Source: Aequorivita xiaoshiensis (GTDB lineage: Bacteria > Bacteroidota > Bacteroidia > Flavobacteriales > Flavobacteriaceae). From it: a stretch of 46,349 nucleotides of DNA. Position 1 is the first letter of the stretch. Each line of letters starts with the position of its first letter. The notes under the pieces are model-generated. The model was not told where the DNA came from and did no database searches. It saw only the letters and a list, made by a program, of their open reading frames with translations. A program made the position numbers and the translations under genes. Shown in pieces: positions 18,329 through 27,188 of this stretch. The stretch spans positions 1 through 46,349 of the forward strand of contig NZ_JAIRBB010000016.1 of the NCBI RefSeq assembly GCF_022008395.1, written 5' to 3'.

Positions 18329-19123
18329 ATGAAGAACTTACCGAGCTTTACCTCAATTCTTTTTCTTCTATTTTCTTTACATAGCTGCGCTACATTTTCA
18401 TCGGTTGATTTTGACAATCAGCATATAATTGATGGAAATTCTGATTTAAGCCTTGGAAATAGTTCTTCGAAAAAAGTTAACCACAATACTTGGAATGAAC
18501 TTCTCAAAAAGCACGTACAAGCTAACGGATTAGTAGACTACAATGAGTTTATAAAAGATGAAGCTAAATTAAGTAACTACTTAAAAATGCTATCTCTTAA
18601 TCATCCTGATAGTACTTGGAATAGACGTGAAGTATTAGCCTATTACATCAACCTGTATAATGCTGCCACTATAAAACTTATAATTGAAAATTATCCAGTT
18701 AAGAGCATCAAAGACATAAGTCGTCCTTGGTCTAAAAACAGGATTTTAATAGGCGGTGAAATGATTTCTCTAAACACTATTGAACATGGAATTCTGCGAA
18801 AGATGAACGAGCCTAGAATTCATTTCGCGTTAAATTGTGCATCTATCTCCTGCCCTAAACTCTCAAATGAAGCTTTTACTGCACATAAAATTGAACAGCA
18901 GCTAGAACGAGTTACAAATGACTTCATCAACAGTAAGGAAAATAATATTTCAATTTCTGAAGCTAAGATTTCATCTATATTTAAATGGTACAAAAAGGAT
19001 TTCTTAGTATACGAGAAGAAAGATTTAATTGGTTTTATAAACCAATATTCGAAAGTCAAAATAAATTCAAATACGAGGATTTCATATTTGGATTATGATT
19101 GGAGTTTGAATGAAAAAATCTGA
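18329..19123 (+). CDS. DUF547 lipoprotein
   Basis: The 264-aa protein has a lipoprotein signal (lipobox LHSC, Cys20) and then the DUF547 domain. Family wording includes VDYNEF, REVLAYYINLYNAATIKLI, LNTIEHGILR, and HFALNCASISCPKLSNEAF with the Cys pair. DUF547 resembles cysteine-peptidase or transglutaminase folds, but its activity is not established. It is probably anchored in a membrane facing the periplasm. The next gene is a glycosyltransferase of a family that, with DUF547 proteins, often accompanies arsenosugar biosynthesis genes in marine bacteria. The rSAM enzyme ArsS is not in the window. Confidence 0.85.
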   Translation: MKNLPSFTSILFLLFSLHSCATFSSVDFDNQHIIDGNSDLSLGNSSSKKVNHNTWNELLKKHVQANGLVDYNEFIKDEAKLSNYLKMLSLNHPDSTWNRREVLAYYINLYNAATIKLIIENYPVKSIKDISRPWSKNRILIGGEMISLNTIEHGILRKMNEPRIHFALNCASISCPKLSNEAFTAHKIEQQLERVTNDFINSKENNISISEAKISSIFKWYKKDFLVYEKKDLIGFINQYSKVKINSNTRISYLDYDWSLNEKI

Positions 19124-19284
19124 AATAACTAATTGTCTCTTTATTCCGAGATGCTAAAATTCCTGCAAATAGTTCAGATTTACGAAGCTATTACTAGCAA
19201 TCATCAGAAAGCTATGTTAGCAGCTGTTCATCCATAATATTCGACATTTAATAATTTGTATATTCCCATAAATAAATCAGCATA

Positions 19285-20028
19285 ATGCTTTCCATTATAA
19301 TCCCAGTATTAAATGAAGATCAAATTATCGAAACGTTACTTTATTATTTAAAGGAAAGTTGTTCAGGTGAAAATGATATTGAAGTAATATTAGTTGATGG
19401 TGGAAGCATCGATAATACTAAGAACTTAATTAAAGACTTCAGCAAACAAACCACGCCCCCTAAGAAGTCTCAAAACGTAAGAAAAAGCATTTCCTTTCAG
19501 CTTTTTTCTTCAGAAAAAGGACGTGCTAAACAAATGAATTATGGAGCAAAACAAGCTTCTTCCGAAACCCTTTATTTTCTCCACGCCGATTCTTTCCCGC
19601 CAAAAAATTATGATACATTTATTTTATCTGAATTAGACAAAGGCAACATTGCTGGATGTTTTAGAATGAAGTTTGACAGTAATCATTGGTGGTTAAAACT
19701 TGCTGGATGGTTAACGAGATTTAAATGGAAGGGTTGCAGAGGCGGAGATCAAAGCCTTTTTATTTCTAAAGAGCTTTTTAATGAAATTGGTGGATTTGAT
19801 GAGAGCTATATTATTTACGAAGACAATGATTTAATTAACAAGCTATACAAAAGAAAGTCTTTTATTGTTATTCCACATTCCTTAACAACCTCTGCAAGAC
19901 GTTATAAGGAATTTGGAATTTGGCGTTTGCAATATCATTTTTGGGTAATTCACATAAAGAGATGGTTTGGTGCAAATGCAGAGGGATTATATGCATACTA
20001 TTCGAAAAATATTTCCAAGACACAATAA
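19285..20028 (+). CDS. Family 2 glycosyltransferase, TIGR04283-like
   Basis: The 247-aa GT-A enzyme opens with IIPVLNEDQIIETLL and has the nucleotide-sugar motif LVDGGSIDNT, SSEKGRAKQMNYGAKQA, and the DxD-like LHADSFPP. The latter half contains WKGCRGGDQSLFISKELFNEIGGFDE. KGRAKQMN and GDQSLF(I/V) are hallmarks of the TIGR04283 group, annotated as arsenosugar biosynthesis glycosyltransferases. The assignment to arsenosugar synthesis is inferred from family and from the DUF547 neighbour. The 161-base gap to that neighbour holds no convincing gene. There is no membrane anchor at the N-terminus. Confidence 0.85.
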   Translation: MLSIIIPVLNEDQIIETLLYYLKESCSGENDIEVILVDGGSIDNTKNLIKDFSKQTTPPKKSQNVRKSISFQLFSSEKGRAKQMNYGAKQASSETLYFLHADSFPPKNYDTFILSELDKGNIAGCFRMKFDSNHWWLKLAGWLTRFKWKGCRGGDQSLFISKELFNEIGGFDESYIIYEDNDLINKLYKRKSFIVIPHSLTTSARRYKEFGIWRLQYHFWVIHIKRWFGANAEGLYAYYSKNISKTQ

Positions 20029-20120
20029 CATACCAATAGGTAAATATCAGAAATACTGCAGTTTAATTTAAAATCGCTTTATTTTTTTCGATATTGTAGT
20101 AAATTTTAAAAATAAATTAT

Positions 20121-20555
20121 ATGAATATTTTTGAGGCAATTAGAAAGGATCACGATATACAACGCGAACTTTGTCGCTCGGTTACTTCAACCTCGGGCGA
20201 TTCGAAAGAGAGAAAGCAAAAGTGGCAAGAGTTAAAACACGAATTGCAAATTCACGCAGATGCTGAAGAACGGACATTTTACGCACCGTTAATTCACAAT
20301 GATATGATGCAAGAGCACGCACGTCATGGTATTGCAGAACACCACGAAATGGATGAACTTATTGAAAAAATTGACGATACAGATTTGGATTCACCTGCAT
20401 GGCTAGTTTACGCCAAACAACTATGTGAAAAGGTAGAACATCATTTAGAAGATGAAGAACACAGCTTCTTTCAATTAGCAGGAAAAGTGTTTACCGAATC
20501 TCAAAAAACAGAGATTGCAAAAGATTATTTAAAGCAAATGAAAGAGAACAGGTAA
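20121..20555 (+). CDS. Hemerythrin HHE domain protein
   Basis: The 144-aa protein fits the four-helix HHE cation-binding fold. Candidate di-iron ligands are His11 (KDHDIQ), His and Glu in IHADAEERTFY, His in IAEHHEMDELI, and His/Glu in VEHHLEDEEHSFF. Related proteins bind oxygen or act in iron and stress physiology; a specific role cannot be given. It appears to be a single-gene unit, closed by a strong terminator 43 bases after the stop. Confidence 0.9.
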   Translation: MNIFEAIRKDHDIQRELCRSVTSTSGDSKERKQKWQELKHELQIHADAEERTFYAPLIHNDMMQEHARHGIAEHHEMDELIEKIDDTDLDSPAWLVYAKQLCEKVEHHLEDEEHSFFQLAGKVFTESQKTEIAKDYLKQMKENR

Positions 20556-20597
20556 ATTTTGTAAACAGATGTTATGGAACTCCCGCTAACATACATC

Positions 20598-20634
20598 AAA
20601 CCTAACAGATTTTAAAAACCTGTTAGGTTTTTTC
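20598..20634 (+). terminator. Strong terminator after the hemerythrin gene
   Basis: AAACCTAACAG and CTGTTAGGTTT form an 11-bp perfect stem with an 11-base loop, followed by further T residues. It separates the convergent hemerythrin and DUF4139 genes. The T-run is better on the plus strand, but it could serve both. Confidence 0.85.
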
Positions 20635-20637
20635 GTT

Positions 20638-22239
20638 TTACATTCCAGATATCACCTTATCCTTTGGAATCTTTACAGAATAAGAAAATTTCAACTTTTT
20701 AGTTTCTCCAGCTTTTAAGTTTAAACTCCAAGTAAGCTCTCCCCTATCGGTATTCACATCTGCATTAGAAGTCTCAACAAGTTTGATTTCTATATCCCTT
20801 TCAGTTGATAGCGGAAACTGTTCTTTTACATCAATTTTTATCGCTTCACTACGTGTGTTTTTAACGGAAATCTCATATGTATAAACTCGTTTTTGGGAAT
20901 TGCCAAAGAAAGAAGTACTCCCTTCCTCATTCACTCTTTCACGCTTTGTAACAATACGTTCGTCTCTCCCTAAACTTAAGGTTAATTTTTCTTCAGTTGA
21001 ATTGGGATTAATATATGAGCTACCAGCGAAATTATTGTCGATAATCAAGTTTGCACTACCTGCCAAAAGATTAAGCTTACTCCAATCTGAAATTTTTGCA
21101 ATTAAGAAAGCTGTTTCGTCCAATCGAGGTGCAGTAAAGTAAGAGTATTCTGCAGGCAATTGATATTCCTTTAATTTTACTGCCTGTGGTTTTTGATTCG
21201 AATAAACATTATAAGGTGTATTTATTACAAATGAAGTTGACAGTTGATTCTCCTCAACTACTGCCATCTCATTTCTAGTGGCAGCATCTTCCATTACTTC
21301 CACTTGTGCTCCAGCAATTTTACCTTGTAGTCTCTGAGGGAGCGGAGCAGCAGGTTGATAAAAACCTACCCACCATGGATTTAATTGTGGCGCATTGTTA
21401 TTGCGTTTCGGATTTCCACTTGAAAAAGCCAATTTCACTTGCTTCCAATCAATTCCTGTAGTTTGTGAAACATTAGCGTTGTATACTAACTGTACAGGCT
21501 CATTTAAATTATCTACTCTTACTTCATAAAAAGGTGTCCAAGACACATTATTCGTAAAATAATGGATGTCAAAATTTGTTTTAACAGCTCTATTAGAATT
21601 TAATCGAATAACTAATTGCCCTGCATTTTGGCTATTCCCACCAGCTTCTTGTAGCTGATTATTTAACTTATTAACTATCTTTTGTTGCTCTACTTCTTTA
21701 CTTTTTAAGTCTAAAATATTTGCAGATAGGGTTTTATATTCTTCTCTGTAATATTTTATCATTGTAGCCATAGTCGTCGGGGACACTCCATTTTGTCCAC
21801 CAAACTTTCTATTTTCTTCCAACAATGCTAAAGTGCTTTCCTCTCCTTTTCTAGCATTTATTAATTCGTCTAAAGTGTTTTTAGCTTCGTCGTATTTACG
21901 CTTTAGTTCTAAATATTGAGCGCTTTGATTTTCCCCTTTTACCAAATAATCTCTTTCAAAGGATACCGAAAGAATTGTTATTTGGCTATTATCACTTGTA
22001 ATGCGAATACTATTGGGGTCAACACTTTGCGCAATCTGACTAATAACAAGTTCAGAACTTCCAAGAGGCACAGAAAATTGACTAACCGTATGATGCATAC
22101 TTGCTCCACGACCATATATTGTTACATCTTCTAAAGAAGCTCTAGTTTCTAATGTGTTTTGTGCAAACCCAATATATGATGTTAGTATAAAAACAAGTAA
22201 TACTATTGGGAGTGGAAAAAATTTGATAAGCGTTTTCAT
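20638..22239 (-). CDS. DUF4139 (MuiA-like) exported protein
   Basis: The 533-aa protein starts with a signal peptide cleaved near SYIGFAQ, followed by a DUF4140-type N-terminal domain (ASLEDVTIYGRGA), a coiled-coil stretch at about 110-200, and the DUF4139 domain (NVSWTPFYEVRVD, VQLVYNANVSQTTGIDW, and a C-terminal beta region ending LKFSYSVKIPKDK). Proteins of this type are often called mucoidy inhibitor A, but their function is unclear. An inserted segment near 21290-21340 (LQGKIAGAQVEV) resembles the plug signature of SusC receptors. The ATG at 22239 is chosen because it starts the signal peptide; the ORF extends 16 codons further upstream. Confidence 0.88.
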   Translation of the reverse strand: MKTLIKFFPLPIVLLVFILTSYIGFAQNTLETRASLEDVTIYGRGASMHHTVSQFSVPLGSSELVISQIAQSVDPNSIRITSDNSQITILSVSFERDYLVKGENQSAQYLELKRKYDEAKNTLDELINARKGEESTLALLEENRKFGGQNGVSPTTMATMIKYYREEYKTLSANILDLKSKEVEQQKIVNKLNNQLQEAGGNSQNAGQLVIRLNSNRAVKTNFDIHYFTNNVSWTPFYEVRVDNLNEPVQLVYNANVSQTTGIDWKQVKLAFSSGNPKRNNNAPQLNPWWVGFYQPAAPLPQRLQGKIAGAQVEVMEDAATRNEMAVVEENQLSTSFVINTPYNVYSNQKPQAVKLKEYQLPAEYSYFTAPRLDETAFLIAKISDWSKLNLLAGSANLIIDNNFAGSSYINPNSTEEKLTLSLGRDERIVTKRERVNEEGSTSFFGNSQKRVYTYEISVKNTRSEAIKIDVKEQFPLSTERDIEIKLVETSNADVNTDRGELTWSLNLKAGETKKLKFSYSVKIPKDKVISGM

Positions 22240-22309
22240 AAGTAATTTGTTTTTTATCGATATAACCAATATTTGTGCCGAGCTCAAATAACCTTTAAAT
22301 TATTCCTTA

Positions 22310-23356
22310 TTATTTGGAGTAGTATTTTTTCACCACAGCTTCGGCCGACTTGTTTTGAGGGGTAAATTGACTATCATTCTCACCACCTACTTTATCGTAT
22401 GCGATAAACCATTTCCATAGAAACCCTCCTGCAAACCAATTTTCATCCCAAATAGATTGGTATAGCCCTTCTAATAAATTAGATTGAGCTTGTAAATTCA
22501 CCGAATTCATAGATTTATCACTTCTCCAAGGTTCTTTTCCACTATAATCTACGCTTCGATACCCATATTCAGTGAAAAGAATTTTTTTGCCTTTTTCTTC
22601 TGAAAAGGTTTTCAGCTCAATTTGCCATTTCTCAAAACCCGATTTTATCTCACTAACAGTTGGAGTCTGACTATTAGAAACAGGAAAATAGGCATCAACT
22701 CCTATAAAGTCTAAAACATCCCAAAAAGGAACTCTTTTATACTCGTCCCAATTGGCTGCATAAGTAAGTTCTCCACTATAAACTGTGCGAACCTCTGAAA
22801 CTAATTTACGCCAGTAAGCGGGTCTGTGAATTATAAAATTTTCCAATTCGGTACCAATACAGAATATTTCAACATCTTTCCTTTCAGCTAATCGAGCATA
22901 ATCTAGTATGAAGTTTTTATAGGAGTTTTCTAAAGATAACCAATCTTCTTCGGAGTTCATCTTAATTCCACCTGTGAATTCTCCCCGCCAAACCCATATT
23001 TGGGGCTTTATCATTACCTTAAAATCATTCTTCTGAAGTGTATTTACATATTGCTCAGCCCCAATTATAGTTTCTCCAAACCATTGCCTTTCTGAATTAT
23101 ATATTAATTCTGGATGTTCAACATTCTTGATAAATCCAAAAGGCATAATTGCAGCGTAATTAGCGCCGATCCTTAATATAGGTTCGATATTTTCTTGATT
23201 TACCGAATCGTTAGAAGATACGAAGCTTACTCCATTAATTTTTAATTTAATGTCTCCATTCGACTCTTCGTGGTTGGCTAAATCGTTCTTCTGCTCACAA
23301 CTTACAAAATATGTAAAAAGCAAAATGTAAAGTAAAAAAGTGTATTTTTTTATCAT
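22310..23356 (-). CDS. GH113-like glycoside hydrolase lipoprotein
   Basis: The 348-aa protein has a lipobox (YFVSC, Cys20) and a TIM-barrel glycosidase domain. Glu170 in CIGTELENF fits the acid/base on strand 4, and Glu263 in LFTEYGYRS fits the nucleophile on strand 7. WVWRGEFTGG, NWDEYKRVPFWDVLDFIGVDAYFP and the final WFAGGFLWKW are typical of the GH113 (beta-mannanase) and related families. The substrate is inferred only from family resemblance. It is probably surface or periplasm facing. It lies 70 bases upstream of the DUF4139 gene, so they may share a transcript, and it is divergent from the redox/glycosyltransferase run. Confidence 0.8.
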   Translation of the reverse strand: MIKKYTFLLYILLFTYFVSCEQKNDLANHEESNGDIKLKINGVSFVSSNDSVNQENIEPILRIGANYAAIMPFGFIKNVEHPELIYNSERQWFGETIIGAEQYVNTLQKNDFKVMIKPQIWVWRGEFTGGIKMNSEEDWLSLENSYKNFILDYARLAERKDVEIFCIGTELENFIIHRPAYWRKLVSEVRTVYSGELTYAANWDEYKRVPFWDVLDFIGVDAYFPVSNSQTPTVSEIKSGFEKWQIELKTFSEEKGKKILFTEYGYRSVDYSGKEPWRSDKSMNSVNLQAQSNLLEGLYQSIWDENWFAGGFLWKWFIAYDKVGGENDSQFTPQNKSAEAVVKKYYSK

Positions 23357-23484
23357 TGTATCTACTGTAGCCTATGAATTTAAGTTAATAAAATAAAAAC
23401 CAAAAAATAAATCTAATCATTTAAATAGGCTCTAATTGTAATTGTGTAGTTTTATAAATAATCGAATAAGGTTATAATTAAACT

Positions 23485-24795
23485 ATGGAGCACGTTGTTA
23501 TTATAGGAAATGGAATAGCGGGAATCACTGCTGCTAGGCACATTCGAAAGCTTTCGGATAAAAAGATAACTATAATATCTGCAGAAACAGAGTATTTCTT
23601 TTCTCGCACGGCATTGATGTATGTGTATATGGGGCATATGCGATGGCAAGACATAGAACCTTACGAAAGTTGGTTTTGGGAGAAAAATCGATTGGAACTA
23701 AAAAAAGCCTATGTAAAAAAAGTGGATACAAACAACAAAACTTTATTTTTTAAAGAAGGTGGTTCTATTAATTACGACAAGTTAGTTATAGCTAGTGGAT
23801 CTGTTACAAACACCTTTGGTTGGGAGGGCTTAGATTTAAATGGTGTTCAAGGTTTAGTAAACAAGCAAGACTTAGAAACTTTAGAAAAAAATGCTCCTAA
23901 TAATAAGGTTTGTTCTCACGCAGTGATAATTGGCGGTGGATTAATTGGTGTTGAAATGGCCGAAATGCTTCGCAGTAGGGATATAAAAGTTACAATGCTA
24001 GTTCGAGAGAAAGGTTTTTGGGCAAATGTACTGCCAAAGCCTGAAGCAGAAATGATTTCACAACATATAATATCGCATGGTGTAAACCTAAAACACCGCA
24101 GCAATCTCGATAAAATTATTGGTGATGCAGATGGAAATGTTAAGGCTGTGATCACAAAGGAAGGGGAAGAAATCCTTTGTACTATTGTGGGAATAACCAC
24201 AGGAGTAAAACCAAATATATCGTTTTTAAAAAGTTCAAAAATTGAAACTGACAGAGGTATTTTAGTCAACAGAAAATTAGAAACAAACATTAAGGATGTC
24301 TATGCTATAGGAGATTGTGCTCAACAACGAGAACCTATTGGTCTGCGACCGGAAATAGAAGCAGTTTGGTATACTGGTCGAATGATGGGAGAAGCACTTG
24401 CCCAAACTATTTGCGGTAATCCTTTTGAATACACCCCTGGAAATTGGTTTAACAGTGCTAAATTCTTCGATATTGAATATCAAACTTATGGTTGGGTATT
24501 TTCAGAAGAAAGACGAAAGGATTACGAGAAACAGTTTCATTGGAAATGCAGAAGCAATTTACGAGCTGTAACTGTTTCTTACCATAAAGAAACTCGAGAA
24601 TTTTTAGGAATAAACACTTTTGGGATAAGAATGCGACACGAAGTTTTTGATAGGTGGCTAAATGAAAAACGCAATGTTGAATATGTTATAAAAAATCTTA
24701 GCCAGGCTAATTTTGATCCCGAATTTTTCAGAAGATATGAAAAAGAAATTGCGAATAAATTTTTATCAATTACCCAATTAGCTACATCTGAATAA
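23485..24795 (+). CDS. FAD-dependent NAD(P)H oxidoreductase
   Basis: This 436-aa two-dinucleotide-fold flavoprotein has the FAD loop IIGNGIAGITAARHI at the N-terminus, the NAD(P) loop IIGGGLIGVEMAEML near residue 152, and the second FAD motif VYAIGDCAQ near 272. No redox-active CxxC is seen, so it resembles the rubredoxin/ferredoxin reductase and nitrite-reductase-like branch rather than thiol reductases. The gene 4 bases downstream codes for a membrane polyferredoxin, a plausible electron partner. The substrate or acceptor is unknown. Confidence 0.88.
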   Translation: MEHVVIIGNGIAGITAARHIRKLSDKKITIISAETEYFFSRTALMYVYMGHMRWQDIEPYESWFWEKNRLELKKAYVKKVDTNNKTLFFKEGGSINYDKLVIASGSVTNTFGWEGLDLNGVQGLVNKQDLETLEKNAPNNKVCSHAVIIGGGLIGVEMAEMLRSRDIKVTMLVREKGFWANVLPKPEAEMISQHIISHGVNLKHRSNLDKIIGDADGNVKAVITKEGEEILCTIVGITTGVKPNISFLKSSKIETDRGILVNRKLETNIKDVYAIGDCAQQREPIGLRPEIEAVWYTGRMMGEALAQTICGNPFEYTPGNWFNSAKFFDIEYQTYGWVFSEERRKDYEKQFHWKCRSNLRAVTVSYHKETREFLGINTFGIRMRHEVFDRWLNEKRNVEYVIKNLSQANFDPEFFRRYEKEIANKFLSITQLATSE

Positions 24796-24799
24796 AATT

Positions 24800-26386
24800 A
24801 TGAGTACAGTTCAAAGAAATATGTCTCTTACAGGAGAACCACCAAAAACCATAAACGGTCAACAAAAAATCGCATCTGCTATTGGGTTAATTGGCTTATT
24901 GATTTTAGGATTAGCTCTTTTCAATGTAGATTTTCCCAACAAATCGGTTTGGCTAACAACTTCCCTAACAGCAATTGGAGGAGGAACTATTTGGTTTTCT
25001 ATTGCGGCCTATAGCAATAAGCAAGAAGGCATAAAAAACGACGGTATATATTTTAAGTCGTTAACCTCAAAAGGTTTTTGGGGATGGATTTTAGGGATTT
25101 CACTAACTTTATTCTATGTAATACTCTATTGGTTTCCACAATATCTAGGCTACGTGCAAGGTGGAAATAACACAGGTGTGGTTGCTCTTTTTGATCCATT
25201 AAGCAGGTTTTTAAACGGCGGACCCGCAAGCCAATGGTTTCTATATGGCACACTTTATACCTTGGCAATTTTAGCCTTCGGAATAAAATTTATTCTAAAA
25301 TACAGACATAATAAATATGAAAAACTAAGAACATACTCTGTGATGTTTTTTCAGTTAGGATTTGCCTTTATTATACCAGAATTAATGCAGCGCCTAAATA
25401 GCGAAACTTTTTCTTTACCTTATTACGACTTAAAGAATATTTGGCCTCTTAACTACTATAACTTTGAACAATACAGAATAGATGATTTTATATCTGCAGG
25501 AAATATTGGTATTGGACTTTTAATTTTTGGTATTGCCTCCATATTCATAATCACTCCTATCCTAACGTATAAATACGGAAAGCGTTGGTATTGTTCATGG
25601 GTTTGTGGTTGTGGTGGTCTTGCAGAAACCGCTGGAGATCCTTTCCGTCATTTAAGTGATAAAACGCAAGTGGCTTGGAAAGTTGAAAGATGGGTAATTC
25701 ACAGTGTATTAGTTTTTGTAGTATTAATGACAACAGCAGTAGTACACTCGTATTTAGGTGAAGATACTTCCAAATATTGGCTTACAAAAGATGTCTTCCT
25801 TATAAGTGTTGGTGTTTTTCTATCTTTAATATTTGCAGGAGTTTGGATTTTCAAAAGAGAAGAACTTCAAAAAGACGCTCGTATTGGGTCTATAGCCTAC
25901 TTTGCAATTATCATCACCTTAATAGCTTTACATTTTACAACTGGAAAAACGTTATTTCTTTTTGATGCTGAAACCTTGCGTTCAACTTATGGATTTCTTA
26001 TTGGAGCTGTTTTTAGCGGGGTAATTGGCGTTGGCTTCTACCCTATTTTTGGAAGTCGAGTGTGGTGTCGTTTTGGATGTCCTATGGCTGCGATATTAGG
26101 ATTTCAACAACGTTTATTTTCAAGATTTAGAATTACTACTAATGGAGGCCAATGCATTAGTTGCGGAAATTGTTCTACATATTGCGAAATGGGGATAGAC
26201 GTTCGCGCTTATGCCCAAAAAGGAGAAAATATTGTTCGCTCTAGTTGTGTAGGTTGTGGAATATGTTCGGCTGTTTGCCCTCGTGGTGTTTTAAAACTTG
26301 AAAACGGTCCATTAGAAAAAAGAATTAATCCTAATGAAATTCTACTAGGAAATGATTTGAACCTAATGAACTATGTAAACAAATAA
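24800..26386 (+). CDS. Membrane-bound 4Fe-4S polyferredoxin (NapH/NosR-like)
   Basis: The 528-aa protein has about eight membrane segments. Two cytoplasmic cysteine motifs of the NapH/NosR type are CSWVCGCGG (replacing the usual CxxxCP) near residue 268 and CRFGCP near 423. Two [4Fe-4S] ferredoxin clusters follow at the C-terminus: CISCGNCSTYC and CVGCGICSAVCP. Such proteins pass electrons across or along the membrane. Here the donor is probably the flavoprotein encoded 4 bases upstream. The final acceptor is not in view, and no nap, nos or cco genes are nearby. Confidence 0.88.
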   Translation: MSTVQRNMSLTGEPPKTINGQQKIASAIGLIGLLILGLALFNVDFPNKSVWLTTSLTAIGGGTIWFSIAAYSNKQEGIKNDGIYFKSLTSKGFWGWILGISLTLFYVILYWFPQYLGYVQGGNNTGVVALFDPLSRFLNGGPASQWFLYGTLYTLAILAFGIKFILKYRHNKYEKLRTYSVMFFQLGFAFIIPELMQRLNSETFSLPYYDLKNIWPLNYYNFEQYRIDDFISAGNIGIGLLIFGIASIFIITPILTYKYGKRWYCSWVCGCGGLAETAGDPFRHLSDKTQVAWKVERWVIHSVLVFVVLMTTAVVHSYLGEDTSKYWLTKDVFLISVGVFLSLIFAGVWIFKREELQKDARIGSIAYFAIIITLIALHFTTGKTLFLFDAETLRSTYGFLIGAVFSGVIGVGFYPIFGSRVWCRFGCPMAAILGFQQRLFSRFRITTNGGQCISCGNCSTYCEMGIDVRAYAQKGENIVRSSCVGCGICSAVCPRGVLKLENGPLEKRINPNEILLGNDLNLMNYVNK

Positions 26387-26411
26387 TTCATATTTAGTAT
26401 TAGGCATCTAC

Positions 26412-26419
26412 TAGGTTTG
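26412..26419 (+). promoter_or_regulatory. Possible -7 element before the glycosyltransferase pair
   Basis: TAGGTTTG fits TAnnTTTG in the 100-base gap between the polyferredoxin and the first glycosyltransferase. It would give a leader of about 60 bases. The support is the motif alone. Confidence 0.35.
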
Positions 26420-26486
26420 TATCCATATTCAAGTGTTTGTCAGATATTTTTCTGAAATTCGCGATTTTAATATTCCATAGCATTTA

Positions 26487-27188
26487 ATGTCTAAAAACAT
26501 CAAAGTAATAATTCCTGCCTTCAATGAGGAAGACGCTATTGCCAAAGTAATTTCGGAAATTCCGGAAATTGTTTCAGAAGTAGTTGTTGTAAACAATAAT
26601 TCTACAGACAATACTGCAAAAGTTGCCGAAGACGCAGGCGCTACAGTGTTACTTGAACCAAAAGCGGGATATGGTTATGCATGTTTAAAAGGAATGGAAT
26701 ATATTGCAAATCTAGATAAAGTTAAACGACCAGATATTATCGTTTTTCTAGATGGTGACTATAGCGATTACCCTTCCGAATTAACTAGAATTGTAGCACC
26801 TATTATCGAAAATGATGTAGATTTTGTTGTAGGCGCAAGAGTAAAAGAACTTATGGAAAACGGCTCTATGACCTTACCTCAACGCTTCGGAAATGCTCTT
26901 GCAACTAGACTTATGAAACTTTTTTTCAATTCAACTTTTACAGATCTAGGGCCCTTTAGAGCTATTAAATACGATAAGTTGCTAGCTTTGCAAATGAAAG
27001 ATAAAACTTATGGATGGACAGTTGAAATGCAACTTAAAGTATTGAAAAAGAAGTACACTTATGTTGAAATCCCGGTTAAATATAGAAACCGAATAGGCGT
27101 CTCAAAAGTTTCAGGAACGGTAAAAGGTGCTATATTTGCAGGCGTAAAAATTCTAACTTGGATTTTTAAATACAGTTTCAAAAAATGA
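26487..27188 (+). CDS. Family 2 glycosyltransferase, polyprenyl-phosphate type
   Basis: The 233-aa protein has the GT-A start VIIPAFNEEDAIAKVI, the nucleotide motif VVNNNSTDNT, AKAGYGYACLKGM, and the metal motif FLDGDYSDYPSE, as in dolichol/undecaprenyl-phosphate mannosyl- or glucosyltransferases. There is no C-terminal membrane domain; the tail GAIFAGVKILTWIFKYSFKK may touch the membrane. It likely makes a lipid-linked sugar donor or a short glycan; the sugar cannot be assigned. It overlaps the next glycosyltransferase gene by 4 bases, so the two are co-translated. Confidence 0.88.
   Translation: MSKNIKVIIPAFNEEDAIAKVISEIPEIVSEVVVVNNNSTDNTAKVAEDAGATVLLEPKAGYGYACLKGMEYIANLDKVKRPDIIVFLDGDYSDYPSELTRIVAPIIENDVDFVVGARVKELMENGSMTLPQRFGNALATRLMKLFFNSTFTDLGPFRAIKYDKLLALQMKDKTYGWTVEMQLKVLKKKYTYVEIPVKYRNRIGVSKVSGTVKGAIFAGVKILTWIFKYSFKK

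Noticed and set aside
19151-19237. 28-codon open frame in the gap before the TIGR04283-like gene
   Set aside because: It is too short to separate from chance, with no recognisable domain or promoter; kept only as a remark in the findings.
26446-26459. CAGA...TCTG hairpin upstream of the glycosyltransferase pair
   Set aside because: The stem is only four base pairs around an AT loop, which is expected often by chance.
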